NCBI GenBank assembly: GCA_937880335.1
Contig: CALFLJ010000126.1
Span: 1 to 30,926, forward strand
Direction of reading: 5' to 3'
DNA length: 30,926 nucleotides
Origin: an uncultured Succinatimonas sp.
Lineage (GTDB): Bacteria > Pseudomonadota > Gammaproteobacteria > Enterobacterales > Succinivibrionaceae
In this document: piece by piece, positions 23,737-30,926 of the stretch
Layout of the letters: each line of letters starts with the position of its first letter
How positions within the stretch are numbered: position 1 is the stretch's first letter
Program-made: the position numbers and the translations under genes
The notes under the pieces: model-generated
Told to the model about the DNA's origin: nothing
The model's database searches: none
The model's input: the letters and a program-made list of their open reading frames with translations, nothing else

Positions 23737-26700
23737 ATGTCTGATGTAAGTTTTGTTTCTACAAGAGTAAATACCCAAAGCGTAGATGATATTTCAAATG
23801 AAGGAAAAACTATATCAAAAGGCGATATTGATATAGGGAAAAATATTGCCGAGAAAAGTAGTACAACACCACAAGCCCCATCAATTGACGCTCAAAAAAT
23901 TTCTGAAAACTCAACTCCTATTGATGGAGCTAAAGCAAATGAATTAGTAGACAGTGCCTTAGACTGTGAGATATCAGTACAGGAACATGTAAAAACTTTA
24001 ATGAAAGAGGATGCTCCACTTGAGAGCTATTTAAGTCTTTATGATAATTACACAGACAATGCATCTCAATCTTTCCTTGATCTTGCGCTTTTCTCACGCC
24101 TTAATCTTGAAGCTGAAAATATAAAAAATCCTCTTGATATAAAGGCCTATCAGGGAGCTATGGTTGATTTTCTCTCACTACTTGAGGAAAAAAATACCGA
24201 TAAAATTATTAATCTACAAAGCAAAATAATATCATCTATAAGTGACTTAAAAATTGACAAAAATCTTTCAGAGAATATAAATAATCTGGTAAATAAAATT
24301 GCTCAAAATAAAGTAGATTTACTTATAGATTATAAAAATAATGAAAATATTCTAAAAGAGGCCAGTCATTCAAGCACTAACAGTCCAAGAGGCCTTGTAG
24401 GGGCAAACGGTGAAACTTATAAAAATGCCCCTGGCTTAAGCGTGATAAAGGAACTAATAGATAGCCAAATTTCATATGTCAAAAATAACGACTTAGCTGA
24501 AAATAAGCGTGTTTTTGCTCATCTTGACAAACTTTTAGATTCCTTGAGTATAGATAGTGAAAATCTCAATGACTTAAGTGCAAGAATTAGTCAAAGTTCG
24601 CTTTCAGATGAGGATAAAACAGCTCTTTTAGATAAACTTAAGACAATTTCTGACAGAAATATTGAAAGCATCAATACGGAGCTTGACGGGATTGTCAATA
24701 ATACTAATCTCGATAGTACAGACAAACTTTTTAAGATTAGAACAAGCCTAAAAAATATTGAGCAAAATGTTTTAAAATCTCAGCTTACCCAAATAGGAAA
24801 TTCCATATTAGATAAAGCTAATTCACTTTTAGACAGTAAAAATCTTGATCCTTCATGTCTTGAGGTTGCAAGAAACAATAATCTTAGTGTCAATCAAACA
24901 TTAGATCTTATATATATTGCAGATAAGAGTGAATTAGTTAACAACTCAAATTTAAATCCCCTAGCAAAAACTATTGCAAGTGACGATGGAAAAGAGCTTT
25001 TAAGTTTTATAAAAGGATTTTCTCAGCTAGAAAATACAACAGAAAAATCTCTAAAAGATCTAAGCTTTCTTGTCACATCTCTGAGTGATTGTAATGTTTC
25101 AGGTGCTGATAAACTAGCAACTACTTTGGCAAATCTAAGCCCTATTGCCTCAATCTTAGGCAGTGATTTTGCCTTAGATTCAAAAAGCCTGACCAATCTG
25201 GCAGTAAAAGCCTTTAATGATAATAAAAATCCTGATCTCAAAAACCTAAGTCCAGTTCTTTTAAATTGCGCTCATAAGCTTTATCAAATCGAAAACAATC
25301 AGAGCACAGAAAGCATAAAAAAAGATGAGGCTTTTTTAAACAGTATCCCTAATGCAGGGGAAAAACTTAAAGATTATGCAATAAAAAATCCAGATCTCCT
25401 ACCTATCAATTTAAGCCTTGGAACTAAGGGTACTACTGTTTTGGCAAAGCTTTTACTTGCAGGAAGTAAAAGCCGTACCACGGTATTATCTCAAGATAAG
25501 AATTATGTAAAGAAACTTAATGATGAAAAGGTTGTTCAACTTTTATGTAATTCAATAGGTATCAATACCGAATCAATCACCAAAGATAGTTTGATGGAGG
25601 TTTTTAGTAATAGCATAGCTCAAAGTAAATTTGGTAATAAGGAAAAATACTCTCTTCAAGAAAGTAAGGATTATATTGCTTCATCATTTAATGATTTTGC
25701 AGAAAAATTAAATCAAACCTCTTATGTAAAATCAATTTCTGATAAAAATTTAGAAAATATTGATGGCGATAATATTGTAAACATTGGCAAAAAAATCAGA
25801 GGTGAAGGTGCATCCTTTAGCTTAATGGCATTTGCCTCTGAGCTTATAGACAGTACCTCTAATATGTCAGATGACATGCTATCTCAATTAGGACTGCAAA
25901 AAGGAGCTATCACAAAAGATAACCTTGCCAATGCCATTTACAGTCTTTTACAAAAGCCTCTTTCAATTATTGAAACAAAAGCTTTAATCAAAGACTATAT
26001 AAAACTTTCAAATGACTCTCCTCTTGAGGCTATAACAAATTTACAAGCTGAAATTTCACAGAAAATATCCGCAGAGACAAAAGAGCCTTCTCTTTATATC
26101 GAATTAGACAAATTGCCATCTTTAATTAAAGAGAATAGTTCAGCTTTTAGTACCTTAGCTAATATTCTTTTACAAAATCCTAATGCTTTAAATGAAAAAT
26201 TACTAAATAATTTGCTAGGTGAATCTGTAGTTAAAACTTTAAAGCAAAGCTCAAAGCTATATCAAACTGATCTTAATTTAAGTCAGAAAGAGTTTATTAG
26301 AACAAATACAGAAAATTTCCTAAATAAATTATCTGAAAATGAATGTCAGACCCTATGCAAGCTTTCTTTATTAAATGAAATCAAAACCGACAGTAGTATG
26401 TATAAACATCTAGGTCTTAAAGATTCAAACTTTAGTGAAGAAAATATAAATAAATTTTTAAGTTCAGTAGAAAATCTTAAAAAAGCAAACAATCTTAATA
26501 AGATAAACGAAAGCTTTAAAGTAATTCAAAATCTTATGGATGAAAATCTATTAGATAGAGCTAAATTTACCATAGCATCTAAAACTCACGGAGATGATCT
26601 TAAAGGTATAGATTCATTTGAAAATGGAATTGCTAAAGTAAGTAAGGATAAAATGACCTTACAGAACATAAGAGATAAGCTTTTAGGTACATTTAGCTCT

Positions 26701-28272
26701 CAGATGAACTTACTGCCTAAATTAAGAAGTATAAATGCAACCTTAATCGATGAGCAAAAGAAGCTTTTAAAAGATTTTAAGAAAATAGAAGATAACTTAG
26801 GCAAAACAGCATTAGATGTAGCCGTTTTTGACACTATGTCAAAAATGAACTTCACAAAGACAAGCGATATTTCAAAAGCTTTAAAAAATCCTGAACTTAA
26901 AGATAAAACTATGCTTTATTTAAGGGATTCTTTAACCAAATTAGGAGTTTCGCAAAACAATGCTCAAGATATTGTTTCAAGTTTAAATTCCCAAAAAACC
27001 TTAGGCTTATCGCTACTTACCTCAGACTTAAAACAGTCACTTACTGATCTCAAACTTAATCTTGATACCCTTAAGAAACAGGAAAATTTAAGTGAACTTA
27101 AAGCCTTAACTTTAATTGCTCAAGAAAAGTTTAGACAAGATGCCAAAAACGTCATTGAAGGTCTTGAGGTAGGAGAAGGCTTTGAAATTAACAAAGAATT
27201 TAATCTTATTAACTTAAAAAAGAAAGCTAATGCCAGTGTTAAAGTCGAAGGAAAATTAGGGCTTGGCGCTGCTCTAAACTTTCAAAAAACCAATGAAGGT
27301 TTTGATTTAACCGTTTCAGGAAAACTTTTATCTTCACTTTCTGTAAGTCTTGGTATTGATATTCATGACTTTGTAGGAGGAAATGTAACTGTTGGAGCTC
27401 AAGGCAATATTGATAATGATGTACACTTGAATTTTACATCATCAGATCAAGCATCAGACTTTATTGCTGCCTTATTAAGCACAAATCTATCCATACCCTC
27501 ATATAAAGATGCTGCTAATATAAGTAAAGGCAAAACTGTCGAAATTGGTTTGAATGCTATGGCAGGCTTTAATATTAAAGCCGAGGTTAAAAGTATAAAC
27601 ACTGAATTTGCAGGATTTGAAGCTTCAGCTCAAGTAAGTGGATCTGTTTCATATGGTGTTGAGGACTCCATTTCAGAAAGCTATGAACATTATACCTTCA
27701 GCCGCCAAGGTTCAATTGGAGCTAAGGTAGGTTTAATGGTGGATGTTGATAAAGAAAAAAATTCTAAAGCGATAAAGGAAAAACTTTCATCTAATAAAAT
27801 AGCTAAAGTTATAGCAAACAAAGCTTCTGAAACTGTATCTGATAAAGTTATGAGCTTAACTGATGAACATCTTAAAAAAGAATGGACGCTTGGATTTAAT
27901 ACAAAGGATAAATTAAGCGTCTGTTATGACAAATTTAATGAGGGCAAGATTAAAAACATCACTTTAGAAAGTACAGTAAACAAAGAACTTGATGATGAAC
28001 CTAAGATCTTTATCTCTTTATGTGCTTTAGGTTTAAATGAAGGTCAGGCAAATAAGGTCATAAATAAAATTATGGCCTATGGAGATGGGGTCAAGTCAAT
28101 AACCTTAAACAAGGAGGCTATTTTGACACCTCAAGAAAAAGACGATAAAAATAATGCATCCTTAGAAAAGCTTAATTCTTATCATTATGATCCTGTATCT
28201 GTAACTGTTAATTACATATTAAAAGAAAGTTCAGATGGTGCTTTGAATACAAGAACCTTTAAGGTAATTTAA
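23737..28272 (+). CDS. Very large candidate T3SS effector or secreted protein (1511 aa)
   Basis: No known domain recognised. There is no signal peptide. Residues 1-70 are Ser/Thr/Asn/Gln-rich and disordered-looking, as is common for T3SS export signals. Residues about 70-1150 are almost wholly helical, rich in Leu, Asn, Ser and Lys, with many irregular repeats of the type N-L-x-x-L and no cysteine pairs. Residues about 1165-1340 change sharply: glycine-rich, alternating polar/apolar strands such as VKVEGKLGLGAALNF, GGNVTVGAQG, FEASAQVSGSVSYG and IGAKVGLMVDV, consistent with a beta-barrel or beta-sandwich. A helical/mixed tail follows. It has an exceptionally strong ribosome site (GGGGG 5 bases before the ATG) and a -10-like TATAAT at 23684. 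Effector identity is inferred from its chaperone neighbour and T3SS context; a large surface or structural protein is the alternative. Confidence 0.6.
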   Translation: MSDVSFVSTRVNTQSVDDISNEGKTISKGDIDIGKNIAEKSSTTPQAPSIDAQKISENSTPIDGAKANELVDSALDCEISVQEHVKTLMKEDAPLESYLSLYDNYTDNASQSFLDLALFSRLNLEAENIKNPLDIKAYQGAMVDFLSLLEEKNTDKIINLQSKIISSISDLKIDKNLSENINNLVNKIAQNKVDLLIDYKNNENILKEASHSSTNSPRGLVGANGETYKNAPGLSVIKELIDSQISYVKNNDLAENKRVFAHLDKLLDSLSIDSENLNDLSARISQSSLSDEDKTALLDKLKTISDRNIESINTELDGIVNNTNLDSTDKLFKIRTSLKNIEQNVLKSQLTQIGNSILDKANSLLDSKNLDPSCLEVARNNNLSVNQTLDLIYIADKSELVNNSNLNPLAKTIASDDGKELLSFIKGFSQLENTTEKSLKDLSFLVTSLSDCNVSGADKLATTLANLSPIASILGSDFALDSKSLTNLAVKAFNDNKNPDLKNLSPVLLNCAHKLYQIENNQSTESIKKDEAFLNSIPNAGEKLKDYAIKNPDLLPINLSLGTKGTTVLAKLLLAGSKSRTTVLSQDKNYVKKLNDEKVVQLLCNSIGINTESITKDSLMEVFSNSIAQSKFGNKEKYSLQESKDYIASSFNDFAEKLNQTSYVKSISDKNLENIDGDNIVNIGKKIRGEGASFSLMAFASELIDSTSNMSDDMLSQLGLQKGAITKDNLANAIYSLLQKPLSIIETKALIKDYIKLSNDSPLEAITNLQAEISQKISAETKEPSLYIELDKLPSLIKENSSAFSTLANILLQNPNALNEKLLNNLLGESVVKTLKQSSKLYQTDLNLSQKEFIRTNTENFLNKLSENECQTLCKLSLLNEIKTDSSMYKHLGLKDSNFSEENINKFLSSVENLKKANNLNKINESFKVIQNLMDENLLDRAKFTIASKTHGDDLKGIDSFENGIAKVSKDKMTLQNIRDKLLGTFSSQMNLLPKLRSINATLIDEQKKLLKDFKKIEDNLGKTALDVAVFDTMSKMNFTKTSDISKALKNPELKDKTMLYLRDSLTKLGVSQNNAQDIVSSLNSQKTLGLSLLTSDLKQSLTDLKLNLDTLKKQENLSELKALTLIAQEKFRQDAKNVIEGLEVGEGFEINKEFNLINLKKKANASVKVEGKLGLGAALNFQKTNEGFDLTVSGKLLSSLSVSLGIDIHDFVGGNVTVGAQGNIDNDVHLNFTSSDQASDFIAALLSTNLSIPSYKDAANISKGKTVEIGLNAMAGFNIKAEVKSINTEFAGFEASAQVSGSVSYGVEDSISESYEHYTFSRQGSIGAKVGLMVDVDKEKNSKAIKEKLSSNKIAKVIANKASETVSDKVMSLTDEHLKKEWTLGFNTKDKLSVCYDKFNEGKIKNITLESTVNKELDDEPKIFISLCALGLNEGQANKVINKIMAYGDGVKSITLNKEAILTPQEKDDKNNASLEKLNSYHYDPVSVTVNYILKESSDGALNTRTFKVI

Positions 28273-28280
28273 AACAATAT

Positions 28281-28305
28281 CGGCCTTAAATTAAGGCCGT
28301 TTTAT
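28281..28305 (+). terminator. Terminator between the large protein gene and sctN (bidirectional)
   Basis: CGGCCTTA (28281-28288) pairs with TAAGGCCG (28292-28299), loop AAT, followed by TTTTATTTTT. It lies 9 bases past the plus-strand stop and 14 bases past the sctN stop on the other strand, where its U-tract is weaker. Confidence 0.8.
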
Positions 28306-28312
28306 TTTTAAG

Positions 28313-29629
28313 CTATGAAACTAGCTTGATTAGTGACTCAAGAGTTTCATTAAAGCTAGACTTTTCCAAAAGCCCCTGCTTTAGGAAGGCTTTTACCGCA
28401 TCAATTTTTTCTAATGCAAAATCAGCCTCTTTATCAGCTCCTTTCTTATATTCTCCAATCTGTACTAAAAGTTCAATCTCCTGGTATTTAGCTATGATTT
28501 TTCTTAACTTAGAAGCCGCCGCCTTATGCTCTTTTGAGACTATATTGTTCATAACACGACTTACAGAGGCTAATACATCAATTGCCGGATAATGATTTTG
28601 AGAGGCTAGTTTACGCGATAGAATAATATGACCATCTAAGATAGAGCGAGTCTCATCTGCTATAGGCTCAGTCATATCATCACCTTCAACTAATACAGTA
28701 TATAACGCTGTGATTGATCCCTTATCTGAGTTACCAGCTCGCTCCATGAGCTTAGGTAAGGTAGAGAAAACTGAGGGAGGAAAACCTCGTCTAGTTGGAG
28801 GTTCTCCTGCAGCAAGTCCTATTTCACGTTGAGCTCGACCAAAACGTGTCACAGAATCCATCATCAAAAGCACGCTTTTTCCCTCATCGCGGAAATACTC
28901 GGCGACTGCTGTAGCCGTATATGCAGCTTTAAGACGTTCCATTGATGATCTATCCGAGGTTGATATAACTAAGACGGTTTTACGCATTCCCTCAGGACCT
29001 AGATCATGTTCGATAAATTCACGAACCTCACGGCCACGTTCACCAATTAATGCTAAAACGCAGACCTCAGCAGAGCAACCCTTGATAATTGAGGAGAGTA
29101 ATGTAGATTTACCGCCACCTGCAGCAGCAAAAATCCCCATTCGCTGTCCCTCACCACAGGTAAGCACACCATCTAATACTCTAAGGCCTAAACTTATAGG
29201 TTTTGTAATAAGCTTTCGTGTCATAGCCTTAGGAGGATCAGCATACACAGGATAAAATTTATGTGTATTTAAGGGAGATCCTCCATCAGCAACCTCACCT
29301 ATACCATTGATAACTCGACCTAATAATTCCTCACCTACAGGAACAGATAAAACATGCCCTGTAGGTATTACCTCAGTATGAAAGGAAATTCCTTCAAGAT
29401 CCCCAAGTGGAGTTAAAAGTGCCGTATTTTTTGAAAATCCTACAACTTCTGCTTTAAGAGACCATTTCTCACCTGGATTTCTTAAAATACACAATTCGCC
29501 TACTTTTACATCAGGCACTACAGCATGAATAATTGTCCCTACTACCTGCTCAACGCGACCTCTAACTTCAACTGTTACAGCTGAGTCGACTGCGTTTTTT
29601 AGAAGTTGTCCTATATATTCAAGAGCCAC
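28313..29629 (-). CDS. sctN: T3SS ATPase SctN (YscN/EscN/InvC family)
   Basis: The hexameric ATPase at the base of the export apparatus that strips chaperones and unfolds cargo. At 438 aa, its Walker A is IFAAAGGGKSTLL (166-178, Lys174), Walker B is VLLMMD (253-258), and GERGREVREF (196-205) holds the catalytic glutamate loop. The run CGEGQRMGIFAAAGGGKST and the later segments GSITALYTVLVEGDDMTEPI and HIILSRKLASQNHYPAIDVL match non-flagellar SctN more closely than FliI as I recall them. Start is GTG at 29629, directly after the sctL stop, with GGAAG upstream. It is convergent with the plus-strand effector unit and forms the end of the sctK-sctL-sctN order. Confidence 0.94.
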   Translation of the reverse strand: MALEYIGQLLKNAVDSAVTVEVRGRVEQVVGTIIHAVVPDVKVGELCILRNPGEKWSLKAEVVGFSKNTALLTPLGDLEGISFHTEVIPTGHVLSVPVGEELLGRVINGIGEVADGGSPLNTHKFYPVYADPPKAMTRKLITKPISLGLRVLDGVLTCGEGQRMGIFAAAGGGKSTLLSSIIKGCSAEVCVLALIGERGREVREFIEHDLGPEGMRKTVLVISTSDRSSMERLKAAYTATAVAEYFRDEGKSVLLMMDSVTRFGRAQREIGLAAGEPPTRRGFPPSVFSTLPKLMERAGNSDKGSITALYTVLVEGDDMTEPIADETRSILDGHIILSRKLASQNHYPAIDVLASVSRVMNNIVSKEHKAAASKLRKIIAKYQEIELLVQIGEYKKGADKEADFALEKIDAVKAFLKQGLLEKSSFNETLESLIKLVS

Positions 29630-30259
29630 TTAAGACTTCCTTACTACATGATCATTTAAAACTTTTTGTAAGATTTTCAGTTGAGATTGCAAACTTGAGT
29701 CAACCACGCCTTGTTCTGTTTCTAAAATACAATCCCCACTTCTTAAATTAGGATCACTTACCAAAGTTATATAACCTTTTGAACCATCTGAATTTAAAAG
29801 ATAAGATGATAGATTTGTGCGTAAAAGTTTTTCATCCTGAGCACATACTTTTAAGGTAATTGATTTTGAGCCCCGTACACTATTTAAAGCCTGTTTTACC
29901 ACACGCAGAACTCTATCTTTAGGATCAAATTCTCCAATTATCTTAGTAACAGCGTCAATGACTACTCCTACAAGCTGAGATTCTAAAGCTTCGATAGATT
30001 CAACCTGACTTAAAACCATGTCCATGATTTTTTCAGCATACTCTTCCTTACCTTCAGCTCTTCCTTCTAATACACCTTTTTCAAAACTATCTTTATAAAT
30101 TTCCTCAGCTTTGTCTTTTATATCCAAGGACTGTTTTTTTACTTGCTCTAAAAGTTCTGAAACCTGGCATAGTTTAGAAAAATCAGAGGCTTTAACCACA
30201 TTCTGCGTAGGCTTAATCTGCCAGTTGTCACTATTTCTTACAAGAAAATTTCCTGACAT
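29630..30259 (-). CDS. sctL: T3SS ATPase-regulating stalk protein SctL (YscL/HrpE family)
   Basis: SctL binds and regulates SctN and links it to the SctQ sorting platform. I choose ATG 30259 (209 aa) because GGAGG lies 10 bases before it; a TTG three codons upstream is only one base from that site. A central helix carries FEKGVLEGRAEGKEEYAEK (about 59-77) with Gly62, Gly66 and Gly70 in the GxxxGxxxG repeat typical of FliH/SctL. The C-terminal domain shows DPNLRSGDCILETEQGVVDSS (about 169-189), the family's pattern D-x-x-L-x-x-G-x-x-x-x-E-T-x-x-G-x-x-D. It overlaps the sctK gene by 22 bases and abuts sctN. Confidence 0.88.
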   Translation of the reverse strand: MSGNFLVRNSDNWQIKPTQNVVKASDFSKLCQVSELLEQVKKQSLDIKDKAEEIYKDSFEKGVLEGRAEGKEEYAEKIMDMVLSQVESIEALESQLVGVVIDAVTKIIGEFDPKDRVLRVVKQALNSVRGSKSITLKVCAQDEKLLRTNLSSYLLNSDGSKGYITLVSDPNLRSGDCILETEQGVVDSSLQSQLKILQKVLNDHVVRKS

Positions 30260-30879
30260 AATGCGCAAACCTCCAATCTAAGCATTTTAATCACACTAAA
30301 AAGCAAAATTTGATACTGATCGCTACTTATTTTTGTTGTCAGTGAATATTTTTCTATATTTTCCACCTGAAAATAAGGCTTTAGATCAGCATCAACATTG
30401 TGATAAATTTGAAAAATAACTTCCAAACCACTTTGTTTTACATTTTTAAAAATTATCTCATCATCTTTTGAGAATAAAGATGTGATCTTGGAATTTAAAT
30501 AAAACTGTCCCCGACCTGTAGCAAAAGAGTAATAGTCCAAACCTAAATCTTCTTTAATAAGCTTAAGCTTTGACGCTTTGACTGTGTGTAGTATTTTTTT
30601 AGAATAAATTGCGCAACCTAAAAGAATGGACAATTTATTTAAATCATCACCACTTAGAAGACAAAAACGGTTTTCTATTTTTTCAAAATTAAATAAGTTT
30701 AAATTCTCTCGCTTTAAAAGCCTTAAACTTTGAGGATTTTGCTTAAGATTTTCATAAAAATTTGTACCCTTTAAAGTCCTTAGAGATATAGGATCATCTA
30801 AAAGATGATTGAACTCTAAAACACGTTTTAAAAGACCTTGCTTTTCTGTTAAAAGCTTTAGGGCAAATTCTCTATTCAT
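30238..30879 (-). CDS. sctK: T3SS sorting-platform protein SctK (YscK family)
   Basis: SctK connects the cytosolic sorting-platform pods to the inner-membrane ring. The family is weakly conserved; here 213 aa fits, the central LLSGDDLNKLSILLGCAIYS (about 74-93) resembles the YscK helix after the L-x-x-W/F-x-x-L region, and position between the edge gene and sctL matches the yscJ-yscK-yscL order. Its ATG overlaps the stop of the preceding gene (TAATG), pointing to translational coupling. Without the synteny I would call it hypothetical. Confidence 0.65.
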   Translation of the reverse strand: MNREFALKLLTEKQGLLKRVLEFNHLLDDPISLRTLKGTNFYENLKQNPQSLRLLKRENLNLFNFEKIENRFCLLSGDDLNKLSILLGCAIYSKKILHTVKASKLKLIKEDLGLDYYSFATGRGQFYLNSKITSLFSKDDEIIFKNVKQSGLEVIFQIYHNVDADLKPYFQVENIEKYSLTTKISSDQYQILLFSVIKMLRLEVCALCQEIFL

Positions 30880-30926
30880 TAGCTTTGATCTGCTGTATTT
30901 CTTTCAAACTTTAAGAATTTTTTCTT
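30879..30926 (-). CDS. C-terminal 15 codons of a gene entering the window, probably sctJ
   Basis: One minus-strand frame is open from the window edge to TAA at 30881-30879, reading KKKFLKFERNTADQS. It overlaps the sctK ATG by one base. A short, charged, hydrophilic end suits the cytoplasmic tail of SctJ, the inner-membrane ring lipoprotein, and SctJ usually precedes SctK and SctL; the identity is inference from gene order only. Confidence 0.4.
   Translation of the reverse strand, partial: KKKFLKFERNTADQS

Noticed and set aside
23737..28272. Claim that the large protein is an AvrE/DspE homologue
   Set aside because: Only the overall architecture is similar; I see no shared sequence motif, so homology is not claimed.
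28313..29629. Flagellar ATPase FliI instead of SctN
   Set aside because: The sequence around Walker A and the VLVEGDDMTEP region match SctN, and the neighbours are sctK and sctL rather than fliH and fliJ.
1..30926. CRISPR arrays, tRNA or rRNA genes, insertion sequences, prophage attachment sites
   Set aside because: No spaced direct repeats, cloverleaf sequences, transposase or integrase frames were found in the window.

Overview
The window looks like an AT-rich gammaproteobacterial chromosome. The taxon markers are a BamC-type outer-membrane assembly lipoprotein, a MaoP (DUF413) protein, an E. coli-like aspartokinase III and glutaminyl-tRNA synthetase, class II FbaA next to Pgk, and flagellar FliD behind a sigma-28-type promoter. 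The base composition and gene mix suggest a gut-associated Succinivibrionaceae-like bacterium (Aeromonadales side). That placement is an inference, not something the sequence proves.

Layout. Positions 1-3851 (minus) hold a probable operon of poorly known proteins: a small membrane protein with a signal peptide, an 892-residue Sel1/TPR-like protein, a pRiA4b ORF-3-like protein, and the first codons of another gene. Positions 3909-5956 (minus) are bioD-bioA. Positions 6022-9424 (minus) are glnS, an unknown 154-residue gene and bamC, probably one operon. Positions 9761-12700 hold maoP (plus), azlC-azlD (minus) and lysC (plus). Positions 12701-14819 hold a long AT-rich intergenic stretch with several hairpins and then fliD (plus). 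Positions 14912-17282 (minus) are pgk-fbaA.

From about 17.7 kb to the end the window is a type III secretion (T3SS) locus. On the minus strand two paralogous EspA/SseB-like secreted filament or tip proteins (18087-19431) are followed by a small coiled-coil protein that may be their chaperone. On the plus strand (19719-28272) lies a partner-switching regulatory set: a STAS anti-sigma antagonist, an HATPase anti-sigma kinase and a membrane-bound SpoIIE-type phosphatase. A lytic transglycosylase sits inside this set. A candidate T3SS chaperone and a 1511-residue candidate effector or translocated protein follow. Convergent on the minus strand are the core export-apparatus genes sctK, sctL and sctN, with the last 15 codons of a gene (by synteny sctJ) at the window edge.

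How the parts may work together: SctK, SctL and SctN form the cytosolic sorting platform and ATPase. The transglycosylase would open peptidoglycan, the EspA-like proteins would build the extracellular filament or tip, and the chaperone and large protein would be the cargo. The phosphatase, antagonist and kinase set resembles the Bordetella BtrU/BtrV/BtrW system that couples T3SS activity to gene expression. No cognate sigma factor lies in the window. The most unusual points are the large unrecognised protein, the EspA-like duplication, and a hairpin that separates a strong Shine-Dalgarno sequence from the anti-sigma kinase start codon.
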